Shown in pieces: positions 52,502 to 62,538 of a DNA stretch of 64,000 nt; position 1 is the stretch's first letter, and each line of letters opens with the position of its first letter. Position numbers and translations under genes: made by a program. The DNA is from Cytobacillus sp. NJ13 (GTDB lineage: Bacteria; Bacillota; Bacilli; Bacillales; Cytobacillaceae), in contig JAUCFP010000006.1 of the NCBI GenBank assembly GCA_030348385.1, positions 2,170,001 to 2,234,000 of the forward strand. Reading direction: 5' to 3'. The notes below the pieces were generated by a model. The model made no database searches and was not told where the DNA came from. It saw only the letters and a program-made list of their open reading frames with translations.

Positions 52502-53446
52502 TTATTTATGAAAACTGGGCTTATAGAATGAACGGTTATCCAGAGCAAATACCCGCTCCGAGAACTCTCCCGGTTTCACCCTCTCAAGGGCTCTATCAAG
52601 CATATTCATTTTTGCATCAATATTATCAATATAATGAAGAATTTCTGCTTCCTTGATAAGCGGCGGTTTTGGACTGCCCCATTCCGCTTTACCGTGATGG
52701 GATAAAACCATATGCTGAAGGATCATAATCTCTTCACCGCTGATTCCCAGTTCCTCAGCAGCTTTTCCAATTTCATTAATCATAATGGTAATATGTCCAA
52801 GCAAGTTTCCTTCTATTGTGTAAGATGTTGAAATCGGTCCAGACAGCTCTGTAATCTTTCCTAAGTCGTGTAAAATGACTCCAGCATACAATAAGTCCTT
52901 ATCCAGGCTTGGATACAAACCGGAAATTGCCTTTGCCAAATCCAGCATGGAAACTACATGATAAGCAAGACCGGATACAAACTCATGATGATTCTTCGTA
53001 GCGGCCGGATATTCAAGAAAGTCCTTTTGGTGCTTCTTCAATAAATGGCGAGTAATCCTTTGGATATTCGGATTTTTCATTTCAAATATATATTGAGTGA
53101 TTTTACTCATCATTTCATCTGTACTTAAGGGCGCTGTTTCCAGAAAGTCTGCCAGCTTGACCGGATCTGTTGGGGACGCCGGCCGAATTTGGCGGATTCT
53201 TAGCTGATTGCGTCCACGGTAATTTAAAATATCCCCTGCCACTTTTACAATGGTTTCAGGGCTGTAGTTTTTCGCATCATCATCAGACACGTCCCAAAGC
53301 TTGGCTTCAATTTCTCCGCTTTGGTCCTGGAAAATTAGGGTCAAGAACGGTTTTCCATTACTCGCAATCCCTTTAGCTGCACTTTTGATAAGCAGAAAAA
53401 GCTCGATTTGTTCTCCTACTTCGTAATAAACAATTCCTTTTGACAT
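52502..53446 (-). CDS. yhaM: 3'-5' exoribonuclease YhaM
   Basis: A 314-aa exonuclease, the length of B. subtilis YhaM. The N-terminal OB-fold has [19 protein letters not shown]. The HD domain has [11 protein letters not shown] and [17 protein letters not shown] for the metal site. It trims RNA 3' ends and also acts on DNA. The ATG at 53446 follows GGTG by 5 nt; 25 in-frame codons upstream do not match the family. In this genome lrgAB separates it from yhaN. Confidence 0.94.
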   Translation of the reverse strand: MSKGIVYYEVGEQIELFLLIKSAAKGIASNGKPFLTLIFQDQSGEIEAKLWDVSDDDAKNYSPETIVKVAGDILNYRGRNQLRIRQIRPASPTDPVKLADFLETAPLSTDEMMSKITQYIFEMKNPNIQRITRHLLKKHQKDFLEYPAATKNHHEFVSGLAYHVVSMLDLAKAISGLYPSLDKDLLYAGVILHDLGKITELSGPISTSYTIEGNLLGHITIMINEIGKAAEELGISGEEIMILQHMVLSHHGKAEWGSPKPPLIKEAEILHYIDNIDAKMNMLDRALERVKPGEFSERVFALDNRSFYKPSFHK

Positions 53447-53602
53447 ACGCGCACCGACGCTCCCTTCACGAGGTTGTTTAAAAAGGGCACTAAGAAACTG
53501 ACAGATCTTTGGCAGCCTCATTAAACATGCAATTCTATTAACCTAGTATACCACACAGATCCCGCTCTCTCCTAAATTAATCATGTCTTTTGTCCGCTAC
53601 AA

Positions 53603-53632
53603 AAACCCATTCACTTTTTCATGAATGGGTTT
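53603..53632 (-). terminator. Terminator of lrgAB
   Basis: AAACCCATTC (53603-53612) pairs with GAATGGGTTT (53623-53632). The minus-strand continuation is TTGTAGC, so the T run is short. Confidence 0.75.
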
Positions 53633-53648
53633 CTATGATACTTGCAGT

Positions 53649-54338
53649 TTACAGCAAAAGCAGCAATATTGGAATGAATAAAGAAAGGATAATTGCAGAA
53701 GTTGTCATGGCTATACACCCCATGGCACCTTCTTCCTCTCCCCACATGAGTGAACGGCTGGCTCCCAGCATTTGTGCTGAAGTGCCCATTGCCAATCCTT
53801 TGGCAGCTTTACTATTTATTCCAAGCCACTTCAATAAGTTTGGTCCCAGCATAACGGAAAAAAGACCAGAAAATAGTACAAAGAAAACAGTAAAGCCTGT
53901 GGTTCCTCCCAGGCCATCCGAGACCGTTAAGGCTACCGGGAGTGTTACCGAACGCGGAATAAGAGATGCCATGATCTCCTGATTAAAGTGAAAAACCTGT
54001 GACATGCTGTAAACCGAAAATATGCCTAAGGAGGTCCCGGCAAAGACTCCTGAGAATATTTTCTTAAGATGTCTTTTCATTAAGGGCCACTCCTTATATA
54101 AAGGAACAGCAAAAGAGACAACCGAAAGCTGGAGGAGCAGTTCAAACAGACTGTTTCCTTTTTGATAGACTGATAGAGGTATGTTGCATATTAGAAGAAT
54201 GATAATTAAGAGCGCGGTTCCGGTGTATAAAGGATTCAACCAGCTCTTCTTAAACTTCCTGAAAACTTGCAGGCTTGCGATATAACTGGCAAGAGTCATC
54301 AAGATGCACCCTATACTATTGAAAATAACAGAACTCAT
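53649..54338 (-). CDS. lrgB: LrgB family protein
   Basis: A 229-aa LrgB/CidB-family membrane protein, about 7 hydrophobic segments. Typical segments are SLIPRSVTLPVALTVSDGLG and GTSAQMLGASRSLMWGEEEG. With LrgA it is linked to murein hydrolase control, cell death and, more recently, pyruvate or small-organic-acid transport. It overlaps lrgA by 4 nt. It sits between yhaM and yhaN, which are adjacent in B. subtilis. Confidence 0.9.
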   Translation of the reverse strand: MSSVIFNSIGCILMTLASYIASLQVFRKFKKSWLNPLYTGTALLIIILLICNIPLSVYQKGNSLFELLLQLSVVSFAVPLYKEWPLMKRHLKKIFSGVFAGTSLGIFSVYSMSQVFHFNQEIMASLIPRSVTLPVALTVSDGLGGTTGFTVFFVLFSGLFSVMLGPNLLKWLGINSKAAKGLAMGTSAQMLGASRSLMWGEEEGAMGCIAMTTSAIILSLFIPILLLLL

Positions 54339-54694
54339 TTTTGACTCCTCCTTCTTATGTTCTCATACAATTGAACAGAATACGCTGTGCCCAATAAACA
54401 ACAAAAGCTGCTTAGAATCAGCACCAAAAGGAAATGAAAATTTAATAGAGGAATAAAATTGGGAGATAAAAATAATCCAATGACAAAGGGGATAAACAGC
54501 AGGGTCATATGTTTAATTTGAAAAGATGCTGCTTTCTCTATCCATTCTAATTTAATTCGGTTGGTTACCAATAGGATTAATAACATAATCATCCCTATGA
54601 CACTTCCAGGAAGCGGAATATGAAAGAACACAGCCGCAAAATTCCCTGCAATCAGAAAAATAGCGAGTAACAATATTTGAATCAGCCAGGGCAA
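54335..54694 (-). CDS. lrgA: CidA/LrgA family holin-like protein
   Basis: A 119-aa membrane protein with about four hydrophobic segments. HIPLPGSVIGMIMLLILL and KHMTLLFIPFVIGLF are the CidA/LrgA family pattern. It is holin-like and partners LrgB. The TTG start at 54694 lies 7 nt after AAGGAG. First gene of the lrgAB pair. CidA and LrgA are not separable by eye. Confidence 0.88.
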   Translation of the reverse strand: MPWLIQILLLAIFLIAGNFAAVFFHIPLPGSVIGMIMLLILLVTNRIKLEWIEKAASFQIKHMTLLFIPFVIGLFLSPNFIPLLNFHFLLVLILSSFCCLLGTAYSVQLYENIRRRSQK

Positions 54695-54850
54695 ATTATT
54701 TTCTCCTTCCTAACCGCTTTTTATCATCTTACTGGATAAAAAAAGAAAAAACATGATATTTGTAAGGTTTCTTTACACACTTTTTAATATGCCTCTTGTG
54801 TAATTGTAAGATTTGCTTACAGCACTTATAAAAAAAGCTGCCTGTTATAA

Positions 54851-57844
54851 TTACACAGACAGCTTTTCCTTTGCAACGGACTGTATTTGTTCTTCCTGAA
54901 AATGCGGCAGAAGATGCTTATGACAGGTAAAAAATAAAATTTGCCTGCCTGTAAGGTTCTTTAACAGGTTAATCATTCTTTCAGTTCGGACATGATCAAA
55001 ATTCACGAAGCTATCATCTATAATAATAGGGAAGGGGTACTTTCCATAAATCGTCATGGCGAGTGCCAGCCTAACGGATACGTATATCTGTTCCGCAGTC
55101 GCCTGGCTCAGCTCTTTTGCTTCAAAAACTGCTCCTGTCTTGCTTTCTATAAGAAACCCGCTTCCTTCTTCTTTAGGAAAAATCCGTACATAGCCGCCAT
55201 TTGTTAAAACAGAAAGAAATTGCTCTGCTTTTCCCAGCATTTTGGGCAAACGCTCATTTTTAAAACTGTTTATCGTTCTATCTAATATATCCTTGGCAGC
55301 AGCATATTTTGCCCATTCCCTTGCTTCTTCTTCAAACTCAGATTTCAGCAAGGCGAACCTATGAAGGAGTTCCGCATAGGTTCCGCCCTCTTCAAGGATT
55401 TGAATTTCATATTTGACCTCTGCAAGCTTGCTCTGTAAACAAGGGATGCTTTCCTGGAGGAGAGCAGCTTCTTCGCTGACAGCTTGTACCTCTGCTTCTG
55501 GATTTGTCACATTGGAATATTTAGTGATTTCTTCCTGTGAAAAAGAGTTAAGATTAATTTGCTTGCGGACCTGTTTAATCTGTTCTTCAAGTTCTTTTAA
55601 TTTCTGTGCTTCAGCAGCTTTTTCCCTGTACTCTTCGGCTGCATTGGTTCCGGCAAGGGAAAGCTGATTCTCGTAGTTTTTTTGAAAGTGGCTAAGTTCG
55701 GCCAGCACTGTGCTGTGTTCTACCTTTAACTCATGAAGCGCGGCTTCCCTTTCACCCTGCTTAATATGTTTTTCCGTTTCTTCTTTTAGTCTTTTTTTCA
55801 ATTGATAGCCGATTTCCTGTACACTTCCAGGCTCGCTGTCCAATAAACCTTTTAGCTTATGAAAAGTATGAAGCTTTTCATTGATTCCCTTTTCTGCTGA
55901 TGCCTTTCTTTCAGTAGTGTATTTCTTTTCCCTGCAAAAGGCTTTTAGCTGTTCAATCAGATTAAACGCTTCACTCAAATAGGTTTTGGAGATATCATGA
56001 GGGAGAAATAGCTGTTTACCCAGCTCCAGCAGTTCATTCTCAAGTTCGGCACATTCATTCTCCCATTTTTCAAAAGAGGCAATGACCTTTTCGTATTTTT
56101 CATTTGCCTGTTCAAGCTGAAACTGCAATTGGATAAGCTGATTTTGCCGTTCGCTGTCTTTCTTCAGCTGTGCCTCCAGGCTGGCTGCATGCTGAATGTC
56201 AGGCTGCTTTAATTTATCAAGCAGTGTGCGTTCTTTTTCACTCAGAGCTTTTATCTCATTTTTAATAAAGCTGTCTTGCCCTTTAGGCTCTTTTTTACTG
56301 GCAATGGCAAAACAAAAGGCTGCGCCTATAAATCCTGCACCTGCAATCACCCATGATTGGCTAAAGATTCCCCAGCCGAACAAAGCTGTAAAAAGAACTC
56401 CCAAAAACAAAAGCTGCCTTTTCTCCTGGTATGTTTTTTGCCGTCTTTTTTCCTGCTCCTTTTTTTCTGCTCTCTGAAGGAACTGAAGCCTCTCCTGTGT
56501 ATCCTGCAGTTCTTTTTCGATATTATGCCTATCTGCAGTGAAGCTTAATGTTTCCTTAATGGCTGAACGTTCCTCTTCCTTAAGAAGCTGTTCTTTCAAT
56601 TCGCCAATTTTTCGTTCCATGTTCTCCAGCACTGACTTTTCATCGTTAAATTGATCATCCAATTCCTGTTTCAGTGCTTGAAGACGGTTTCGGCGAATGT
56701 GCGCATTATTAACCTTTTCCTTCATAAAAACACTCGTATCAACTTGTTCAAGCTGCTGTTCGTCAATTTGGAGATGAAGTCTTTCCTGAAGATTAAAGAT
56801 TTCTTCTGTAATATTTTCCAGCTTAATTGATAATTCTTTTTCTTCTTGGTTTAACTTTTCCAAAAACGGCAGCCCTTCAACCGCTGCATTGATGTGATGC
56901 TCATGCTTAAGGAGCAAATGATCCGGCTGATTATTCTGCAGCTCTTGTTCCAGGATAATTATTCTGGATTCCAGACTAGCTCTGCGCCCTTCCAGGGGCT
57001 GAATCATACTTTCGAGTTTCTCCAAAAGAGCAAGCCCATTTGCCGGGAAAGAAATGTCTGCAAATTTTTCCCCTTCTTTGATCAGCTCTTGCTCCTCTGT
57101 TATTAATGGATATAGGTCCTGCCATTCTTTTAAACGATACAGCTCCTGCTGAGCTTGGTTCAGTCTCTGATGTATTCTGTTTAAATCGTTTTCAAGATCT
57201 TCTTTTTCACGAAGCAATGTCCAATACTGCTCATTATTCTGCTCCGCTTTTTTCAAATCCTGATGCAGCTGCTTCATCTCTTTTAGCTTTACATTCAGGG
57301 AAGGCTTTTTTCCGTTTGGCTTAAAGCGGCTTTCTAATTCCTTTTGAAGTATATTTTCCGCAGAAACCAGATGATCCGTTCCCAGTGAACCTGCTGAAAA
57401 CAAATACCTCCCCAAACCTTCACCCTTCATTTGATTTACATTTTGCAGCCCATGGATATTAAAAGAGAAAATAGATTGATACAGCCCTTTATCAATGTGG
57501 TGAAGGAGATCGTTTAAAAGCTCTTCCCCTCCCCTTGTTCCATCCTCAAGCAAGACACTGACATCCCCGGATGCTTTTCCTTTAACACGCTCTATGACCG
57601 CTTTCCCTCTATCAGGAAAAATCGCTGTAAGCCTGCCCCCATATTTTGCTCCTTCCTTGGGCTCATACCTTAATTCCGATTGAATCTTAGCTGGAAAGCC
57701 AAAAAGAATACTATGGATAAAAGACATAATGGTAGATTTGCCTGCCTCATTTTCTCCGTAGATCACCTGCAAAGATTGAACATCGGCTAATATAAAGTCA
57801 GCAAGCTTTCCATAACCGTAAATATGTATATCTGTAATTTTCAA
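54851..57844 (-). CDS. yhaN: SbcC/SMC-like ATPase YhaN
   Basis: A 997-aa ATPase of the SMC/Rad50 type, matching YhaN. Walker A is GENEAGKST at residues 30-38 and Walker B is IIIDDSFVNFDHVRTERM near the C-terminus. Two long coiled-coil arms lie between them. Unusually for Rad50-like proteins, a hydrophobic hairpin of two helices (FLGVLFTALFGWGIF and GAGFIGAAFCFAIA) lies mid-way, so it is probably membrane-bound, a known trait of YhaN. The TTG at 57844 follows GGAGGTG by 5 nt. It starts 14 nt after yhaO and works with it. Confidence 0.93.
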   Translation of the reverse strand: MKITDIHIYGYGKLADFILADVQSLQVIYGENEAGKSTIMSFIHSILFGFPAKIQSELRYEPKEGAKYGGRLTAIFPDRGKAVIERVKGKASGDVSVLLEDGTRGGEELLNDLLHHIDKGLYQSIFSFNIHGLQNVNQMKGEGLGRYLFSAGSLGTDHLVSAENILQKELESRFKPNGKKPSLNVKLKEMKQLHQDLKKAEQNNEQYWTLLREKEDLENDLNRIHQRLNQAQQELYRLKEWQDLYPLITEEQELIKEGEKFADISFPANGLALLEKLESMIQPLEGRRASLESRIIILEQELQNNQPDHLLLKHEHHINAAVEGLPFLEKLNQEEKELSIKLENITEEIFNLQERLHLQIDEQQLEQVDTSVFMKEKVNNAHIRRNRLQALKQELDDQFNDEKSVLENMERKIGELKEQLLKEEERSAIKETLSFTADRHNIEKELQDTQERLQFLQRAEKKEQEKRRQKTYQEKRQLLFLGVLFTALFGWGIFSQSWVIAGAGFIGAAFCFAIASKKEPKGQDSFIKNEIKALSEKERTLLDKLKQPDIQHAASLEAQLKKDSERQNQLIQLQFQLEQANEKYEKVIASFEKWENECAELENELLELGKQLFLPHDISKTYLSEAFNLIEQLKAFCREKKYTTERKASAEKGINEKLHTFHKLKGLLDSEPGSVQEIGYQLKKRLKEETEKHIKQGEREAALHELKVEHSTVLAELSHFQKNYENQLSLAGTNAAEEYREKAAEAQKLKELEEQIKQVRKQINLNSFSQEEITKYSNVTNPEAEVQAVSEEAALLQESIPCLQSKLAEVKYEIQILEEGGTYAELLHRFALLKSEFEEEAREWAKYAAAKDILDRTINSFKNERLPKMLGKAEQFLSVLTNGGYVRIFPKEEGSGFLIESKTGAVFEAKELSQATAEQIYVSVRLALAMTIYGKYPFPIIIDDSFVNFDHVRTERMINLLKNLTGRQILFFTCHKHLLPHFQEEQIQSVAKEKLSV

Positions 57845-57858
57845 AGGCCCACCTCCAT

Positions 57859-59088
57859 TCAATGTCCTTCAGCTTTGTATAGAAGATCCACAAGCAGTGC
57901 TTCGGCTTCATTTGCGATTTTCCGTTTTTCATCCTTATCGAGCTCGCCCAAAAACCTTCTTGCCAGGGGATGTGCATACAAGGCCAGAGCTCTTTCATTT
58001 CCTTCTGCAAAATCACCTGCAGTTTTAAAAAGCTCATTGAAAAAATCCGATTCATGTGCCAGCTTTTCTTTATTCCACATTCTTTTTTCATTCATGGCCA
58101 GACCGGAAATCCATACAAAAGACTCCTCTTCTGCCTCTTCCTCCTGCAAAGATTCGAGCAGCTCACCATTCCTCAAGCTTCTTAATTCGTGATCAGACAA
58201 GCCTACATCGTTGAGTGTCAAATTTATGATTGTTCCCTTTCTGTTTTGGCGCTTCTCTTCAATCAAACTTAAGCAAATCTCATAAATCTCCTGATAGCTT
58301 TCCGATTTTGAAGCATCTATTTCTGCCTTCTCCCATATAACAGGAGCAGCTTCGAGAAACTCCGTCTTTGCACCAGAACTATCCAGCTCAACTAAATAGC
58401 ATCCTTTGGGACCAGTTTCTTTCCGGTTCCTTCCCTGTATATTACCAGGGTAAATGACGGGTGGCTGGGAGAGTAAGATTTCTCGTTTATGTATATGTCC
58501 GAGAGCCCAATAATCAAAGTCCTTTTCAAGCAAATCATTTATTCGGAATGGGGCGTATTGAGCATGATCACTGTTGCCTTCAAAAGAACCATGAAGGATT
58601 CCAATGTGCAGGTCAGCTCCATTTTCCCTGCTATATTGATCGATCATCCGTTCCGCCACATGTCTCTTAGGGTAGCTGAAACCATAAAGGTGAACGGATG
58701 TGCCATTTTCAGCAATATGCTTCACCACTTCAACTTCATGGGAAAAAATATGGACATTTTCCGGCATTGGCAAGTGGGCCCATCGCCCATCCATATGATC
58801 ATGATTTCCATGGACTGCATAAACAGCAATCCCGCATTCAGCCAGCCGCCCCATCTCTTTCCGAAAACGTGTTTGGGCCCTTATGCTCCTGTCTTCACCG
58901 TCAAACAAATCTCCGGCTAAAATAATAAAGTCCACAGTATGGAAAATGGCTAAGTCAACAATTTTCGTAAATGCGTCAAAAGTACTTTCCTGGAGCCTTT
59001 TAAAAATGAATGGGGGCAAATGCTTCAAACCGGACATTGGACTATCCAGATGCAAATCAGCTGCATGAATAAACGTAACTCTTTTCAT
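57859..59088 (-). CDS. yhaO: Mre11/SbcD-like metallophosphoesterase YhaO
   Basis: A 409-aa DNA repair exonuclease-like protein. Calcineurin-type metal motifs are HAADLHLDSP (residues 8-17), LAGDLFDGED, VHGNHDHMDG, GILHGSF and LGHIHKRE. A helical C-terminus probably contacts YhaN, as Mre11 contacts Rad50. The ATG at 59088 follows AAAGGAAG. First gene of yhaO-yhaN. It provides a second nuclease complex in the same window as AddAB. Confidence 0.94.
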   Translation of the reverse strand: MKRVTFIHAADLHLDSPMSGLKHLPPFIFKRLQESTFDAFTKIVDLAIFHTVDFIILAGDLFDGEDRSIRAQTRFRKEMGRLAECGIAVYAVHGNHDHMDGRWAHLPMPENVHIFSHEVEVVKHIAENGTSVHLYGFSYPKRHVAERMIDQYSRENGADLHIGILHGSFEGNSDHAQYAPFRINDLLEKDFDYWALGHIHKREILLSQPPVIYPGNIQGRNRKETGPKGCYLVELDSSGAKTEFLEAAPVIWEKAEIDASKSESYQEIYEICLSLIEEKRQNRKGTIINLTLNDVGLSDHELRSLRNGELLESLQEEEAEEESFVWISGLAMNEKRMWNKEKLAHESDFFNELFKTAGDFAEGNERALALYAHPLARRFLGELDKDEKRKIANEAEALLVDLLYKAEGH

Positions 59089-59300
59089 GTAAACTTCCTT
59101 TCATTCCTTTTCTCTCATTTTACCGCATTCAAAAAGCGAATGCACGTTCCTATTCGAAATTAAATTGCTATATGTTCCCTTCTGATAATTTTCCTGAAGT
59201 TTGTTTTAGACTGGAAAGCTTGTGCATAAAAATGTACAAGGGCACTTTCCTTTAGGACAGGTTTGCAGTTCAAGGAAAATTTATAGGGCGGAGTGGTATA

Positions 59301-59933
59301 TTGGGAATTGGAATTTATTTAAGTTATGTGTTTCTCGGACTATCCCTGGCAGCTCCAATCGGGCCGGTAAATGCTGTCAGGCTTGAAAAGGGGATAAAAA
59401 ATGGATTTTGGCATGCGTGGATTGTTGGAGTGGGCTCCATGTTTGCTGATGCCTTTTATATGCTGGTTGTATACCTTGGCCTTGTCCATTTTTTGGACGC
59501 CCCTATCGTACAGATTTTCCTGTGGCTTTTTGGAGGATTTATTCTCTTATATACAGGGATCGAGAGCATTGCAAATGCCAATAAAATTTCCATAAGCTAT
59601 GTGCGGAGCCGGGATTCATTGTATAAATGCTTTTTTTCCGGATTCATTATGTCCATATCCAGTCCTCTCTCCATTCTGTTCTGGCTGGGCATCTACGGTT
59701 CGGTTCTTGCAAAAACAGCAGCAGCCTATGGAAAAACAGAACTCCTTTTATACAGTACAATGATTTTTCTGGGACTCATGCTATGGGATTTATTTGTCGC
59801 AGGACTGACCACAGGGTTTCGCCGATTCCTTACTTCAAAAGGGATTATCGTCATTTCTATTCTTTCAGGAATATCGCTGATTGGTTTTGGGCTTTATTTT
59901 GGATTCGAAGGATTAAAGGCACTGTTTTCTTAA
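59301..59933 (+). CDS. LysE family translocator
   Basis: A 210-aa amino-acid exporter of the LysE/RhtB family, six hydrophobic segments. The opening SLAAPIGPVNAVRLEKGIKN is the family signature, with SPLSILFWLGIYGS in the fourth segment. Substrate is unknown. The TTG at 59301 follows GCGGAGTG by 6 nt. Single gene between the divergent yhaO and the convergent yhaP. Confidence 0.9.
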   Translation: MGIGIYLSYVFLGLSLAAPIGPVNAVRLEKGIKNGFWHAWIVGVGSMFADAFYMLVVYLGLVHFLDAPIVQIFLWLFGGFILLYTGIESIANANKISISYVRSRDSLYKCFFSGFIMSISSPLSILFWLGIYGSVLAKTAAAYGKTELLLYSTMIFLGLMLWDLFVAGLTTGFRRFLTSKGIIVISILSGISLIGFGLYFGFEGLKALFS

Positions 59934-59946
59934 AAAAACCCCATTG

Positions 59947-59981
59947 AAAAAAGCTCCGTTTCTTAAAGACGGAGCTTTTTT
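59947..59981. terminator. Bidirectional terminator between lysE-like gene and yhaP
   Basis: AAAAAAGCTCCGT (59947-59959) pairs perfectly with ACGGAGCTTTTTT (59969-59981). Confidence 0.92.
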
Positions 59982-59985
59982 CATA

Positions 59986-61236
59986 TTAATCGTTTTTAGT
60001 AAGCTGTAAGGCTTTTTTGATATCTTTAAAGGAATTCGACTTTCCATACATCAATACTCCGCCCCTGTATACTCTCGCTCCAAATACAGCCAGTAAAATA
60101 ATGGCAGCCAGCAGGATCACGATTCCAAGAATTGGCTCCCATACAGGCAGTGACAGCATCCCCACTCTCATGAACATGAGCATCGGAGTGAAGAATGGAA
60201 TATAAGAGGTGATTGTTACAAAAGAAGCTTCCGGCTGACCTAATCCAAACATAGCAATCATAAAGCCTGCCACAACCATCATGGTCATTGGAGTAATCAT
60301 CTGCTGGATATCTTCAATCCTGCTTACCAGCGAACCAAGAAAAGCAGCCAGTGTGGCATAAAGGAAATATCCAAGAATGAAAAAGATGAGTGCATAAGCG
60401 ATAGTCGAAGCCGGAATGTTTCCAAAGCCAAAAAATTCAAAAAAGCCGCCTTCCATCGAATCAAGATTTTGTTTGACTGAAGAATAACCTACTAATAGAA
60501 TAAGTGCCATCTGTGTCAGGCTAAGCAGCCCAATTCCCAATATTTTTGCGAACATCTGCTTGATTGGAGAAACACTGGATATTAAGATTTCCATGACACG
60601 GGAAGACTTTTCTGTTGCTACTTCCATGGCAATCATATTGGCATATAAGATTACGGCAAAATAAATGATAAATAATAGAACATAAACAAGCCCTCTTGCC
60701 TGATTCAGTTCTTCTTCTGTTTTGGCGTTTTCTTCAAGAGCGGTTTTATCAAAAGGTACCGGCTCATATAATTTGCTTAATTGCTCTGGACTAAGATTAA
60801 TTTGAGTGGCAGCCATTTGTGTTTTCAGCTGCTGCAGCCCGCCCTGCAATTCGGATGGGATGGCTGAATCGGCTATGCTTCTGGCTTTATAGGCCGCTTC
60901 TGGGAGCTCATCTTTACTAAAGGATAACAGTAAAAGCCCTTTATAATCTCCATCTTTAACAGCAGTTTCCCCTTCTGCCTCAGACCCTTTGTATGCAATT
61001 AAAGTTATCTTGTTATTTAGAGCATCCATTTGTTCCTGAAGTGGAGTTAACAGCACACCAGTCTCATCGATTACTGCAACTCTATCTTCATCATCCTTAT
61101 TAAAATAATCAATAATACTTGATAAGTTGGCAAGCCCTGCAACAATCACCACAGTAATGAGGGTCGTTGCAATAAAAGACTTGGTCTTCAGCTTGCTTAA
61201 ATAAGTATGAAGAAGGATCGTCATAAAATTACTCAT
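59986..61236 (-). CDS. yhaP: ABC-2 type permease (YhaP/NatB-like)
   Basis: A 416-aa permease of the ABC-2/NatB type. One N-terminal helix, a large external domain (about residues 45-170) and six C-terminal helices are visible. The segment EVATEKSSRVMEILISSVSP is diagnostic of NatB-like permeases. In B. subtilis YhaPQ is annotated as a putative sodium-extruding transporter. The ATG at 61236 overlaps the yhaQ stop by 8 nt. Confidence 0.92.
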   Translation of the reverse strand: MSNFMTILLHTYLSKLKTKSFIATTLITVVIVAGLANLSSIIDYFNKDDEDRVAVIDETGVLLTPLQEQMDALNNKITLIAYKGSEAEGETAVKDGDYKGLLLLSFSKDELPEAAYKARSIADSAIPSELQGGLQQLKTQMAATQINLSPEQLSKLYEPVPFDKTALEENAKTEEELNQARGLVYVLLFIIYFAVILYANMIAMEVATEKSSRVMEILISSVSPIKQMFAKILGIGLLSLTQMALILLVGYSSVKQNLDSMEGGFFEFFGFGNIPASTIAYALIFFILGYFLYATLAAFLGSLVSRIEDIQQMITPMTMMVVAGFMIAMFGLGQPEASFVTITSYIPFFTPMLMFMRVGMLSLPVWEPILGIVILLAAIILLAVFGARVYRGGVLMYGKSNSFKDIKKALQLTKND

Positions 61237-62128
61237 AGGAAGCACCAGCCTTTTCTATAAAAATATCATTCAGGGACGGCTCTTCCAGTACAAACTTACG
61301 GACAAAACCCTTCTCTGCAACCTCCCTGAAAATGCCTTCAGCTGCTTCTTCCCCGGAAATCTGCAGCTGAATTCCCTCAGCTGTCTGTCTGGCCTTCACC
61401 ACTCCCCTGCTATCCGCTAAAAAGCTTAAGTCATAGTCTGCATGGATAACAAGATTCTTCCTACCAAAGGAACGTTTAATTTCTTTTAGAGACCCGTGCA
61501 CAACAGGCCGTCCTTTTTGCATGATGCATAAATGCTCACAAAGTTCTTCTACATGTTCCATCCTATGGGAGGAAAAAACAATCGTTGTGCCGCTATCCTT
61601 CAAATCCTGCACAGCATCCTTCAGCTGCTCTACATTCACCGGATCCAGCCCGCTGAATGGTTCATCCAATATTAATAGCTTTGGCTTATGTATAACTGCA
61701 GTAATAAACTGGATTTTTTGCTGGTTGCCTTTTGATAGCTCTTCAATTTTTTTATTGGCATATTCGGGAACCTTAAAGCGCTCAAGCCAATATGTTAATT
61801 CCTTTAAACAATCCTGCTTTGCCATCCCCCTCAGCTTAGCTAAATAGACTACCTGATCCTTGACCTTAAGCTTTGGATACAAGCCTCTTTCTTCGGGAAG
61901 GTAGCCTATCAGCGGACTAGTTGAATAATCGATGGGATTTCCATTCCACGTAATCTTTCCTCCGCTGGGATCCAATAGCCCCAATATCATTCGGAAGGTA
62001 GTCGTTTTACCGGCGCCATTCGCCCCCAGGAATCCAAACATCTCACTTTCGGGAATAGATAGAGATAAATCATCAACTGCCGTAAACTTGCCAAAACGCT
62101 TTGTTACATGTTCAAGCTCTAAAGCCAT
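61229..62128 (-). CDS. yhaQ: ABC transporter ATP-binding protein (YhaQ-like)
   Basis: A 299-aa ATPase of the NatA type. Walker A is GANGAGKTT, the signature segment is IEELSKGNQQKIQFI, Walker B is LLILDEPFSGLDP and the switch His lies in VFSSHRMEHVEELC. A C-terminal DUF4162-like domain follows. The ATG at 62128 follows AAAGGAGGAG. Operon with yhaP. Confidence 0.94.
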   Translation of the reverse strand: MALELEHVTKRFGKFTAVDDLSLSIPESEMFGFLGANGAGKTTTFRMILGLLDPSGGKITWNGNPIDYSTSPLIGYLPEERGLYPKLKVKDQVVYLAKLRGMAKQDCLKELTYWLERFKVPEYANKKIEELSKGNQQKIQFITAVIHKPKLLILDEPFSGLDPVNVEQLKDAVQDLKDSGTTIVFSSHRMEHVEELCEHLCIMQKGRPVVHGSLKEIKRSFGRKNLVIHADYDLSFLADSRGVVKARQTAEGIQLQISGEEAAEGIFREVAEKGFVRKFVLEEPSLNDIFIEKAGASYE

Positions 62129-62307
62129 ATCGAACTCCTCCTTTGCCTAATTGGTAATACGGCCATAACATAAAAAAGGTTCACTATTTTTAAAAATTTA
62201 GCATCTTAATTTACGGCATTTCTTTTAAAAAATATTTTGCACATTTATAAAAATTATGCAAGAATAATAGTAACTATCTGAATTTTATAATAAAGGAGTA
62301 TCTTATT

Positions 62308-62493
62308 ATGAAAACGTACAAGCTTACTGCATTTGAACAGGACGGGGAAAAGATATTGGATGAATCATTCCAGGCAGCTACAGATGACGAAGCTAAGAGT
62401 GTGGGAGAAAACCTCCTTAAGGAAAAAGGGCTGGATGAAAAAACGCACCGCTGTACTTCTCCGGCCGGCAAGCTGATTTTGTTTCATAGGTAG
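62308..62493 (+). CDS. yhzD: YhzD-like small protein
   Basis: A 61-aa soluble protein starting MKTYKLTAFEQDGEKILDES. The C-terminus HRCTSPAGKLILFHR is typical of the YhzD-like family (PF14120), which has no known function. The ATG at 62308 lies 9 nt after AAAGGAG. It sits beside yhaQ and yhaR, as in related genomes; single gene with terminator. Confidence 0.85.
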   Translation: MKTYKLTAFEQDGEKILDESFQAATDDEAKSVGENLLKEKGLDEKTHRCTSPAGKLILFHR

Positions 62494-62496
62494 TAA

Positions 62497-62525
62497 AAAA
62501 GCAAAGGGCTCAGCTCTTTGCTTTT
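62497..62525. terminator. Terminator between yhzD and yhaR
   Basis: AAAAGCAAAGGGCT pairs with AGCTCTTTGCTTTT with one wobble; serves the convergent genes. Confidence 0.85.
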
Positions 62526-62538
62526 CTTCCTTCAATCT

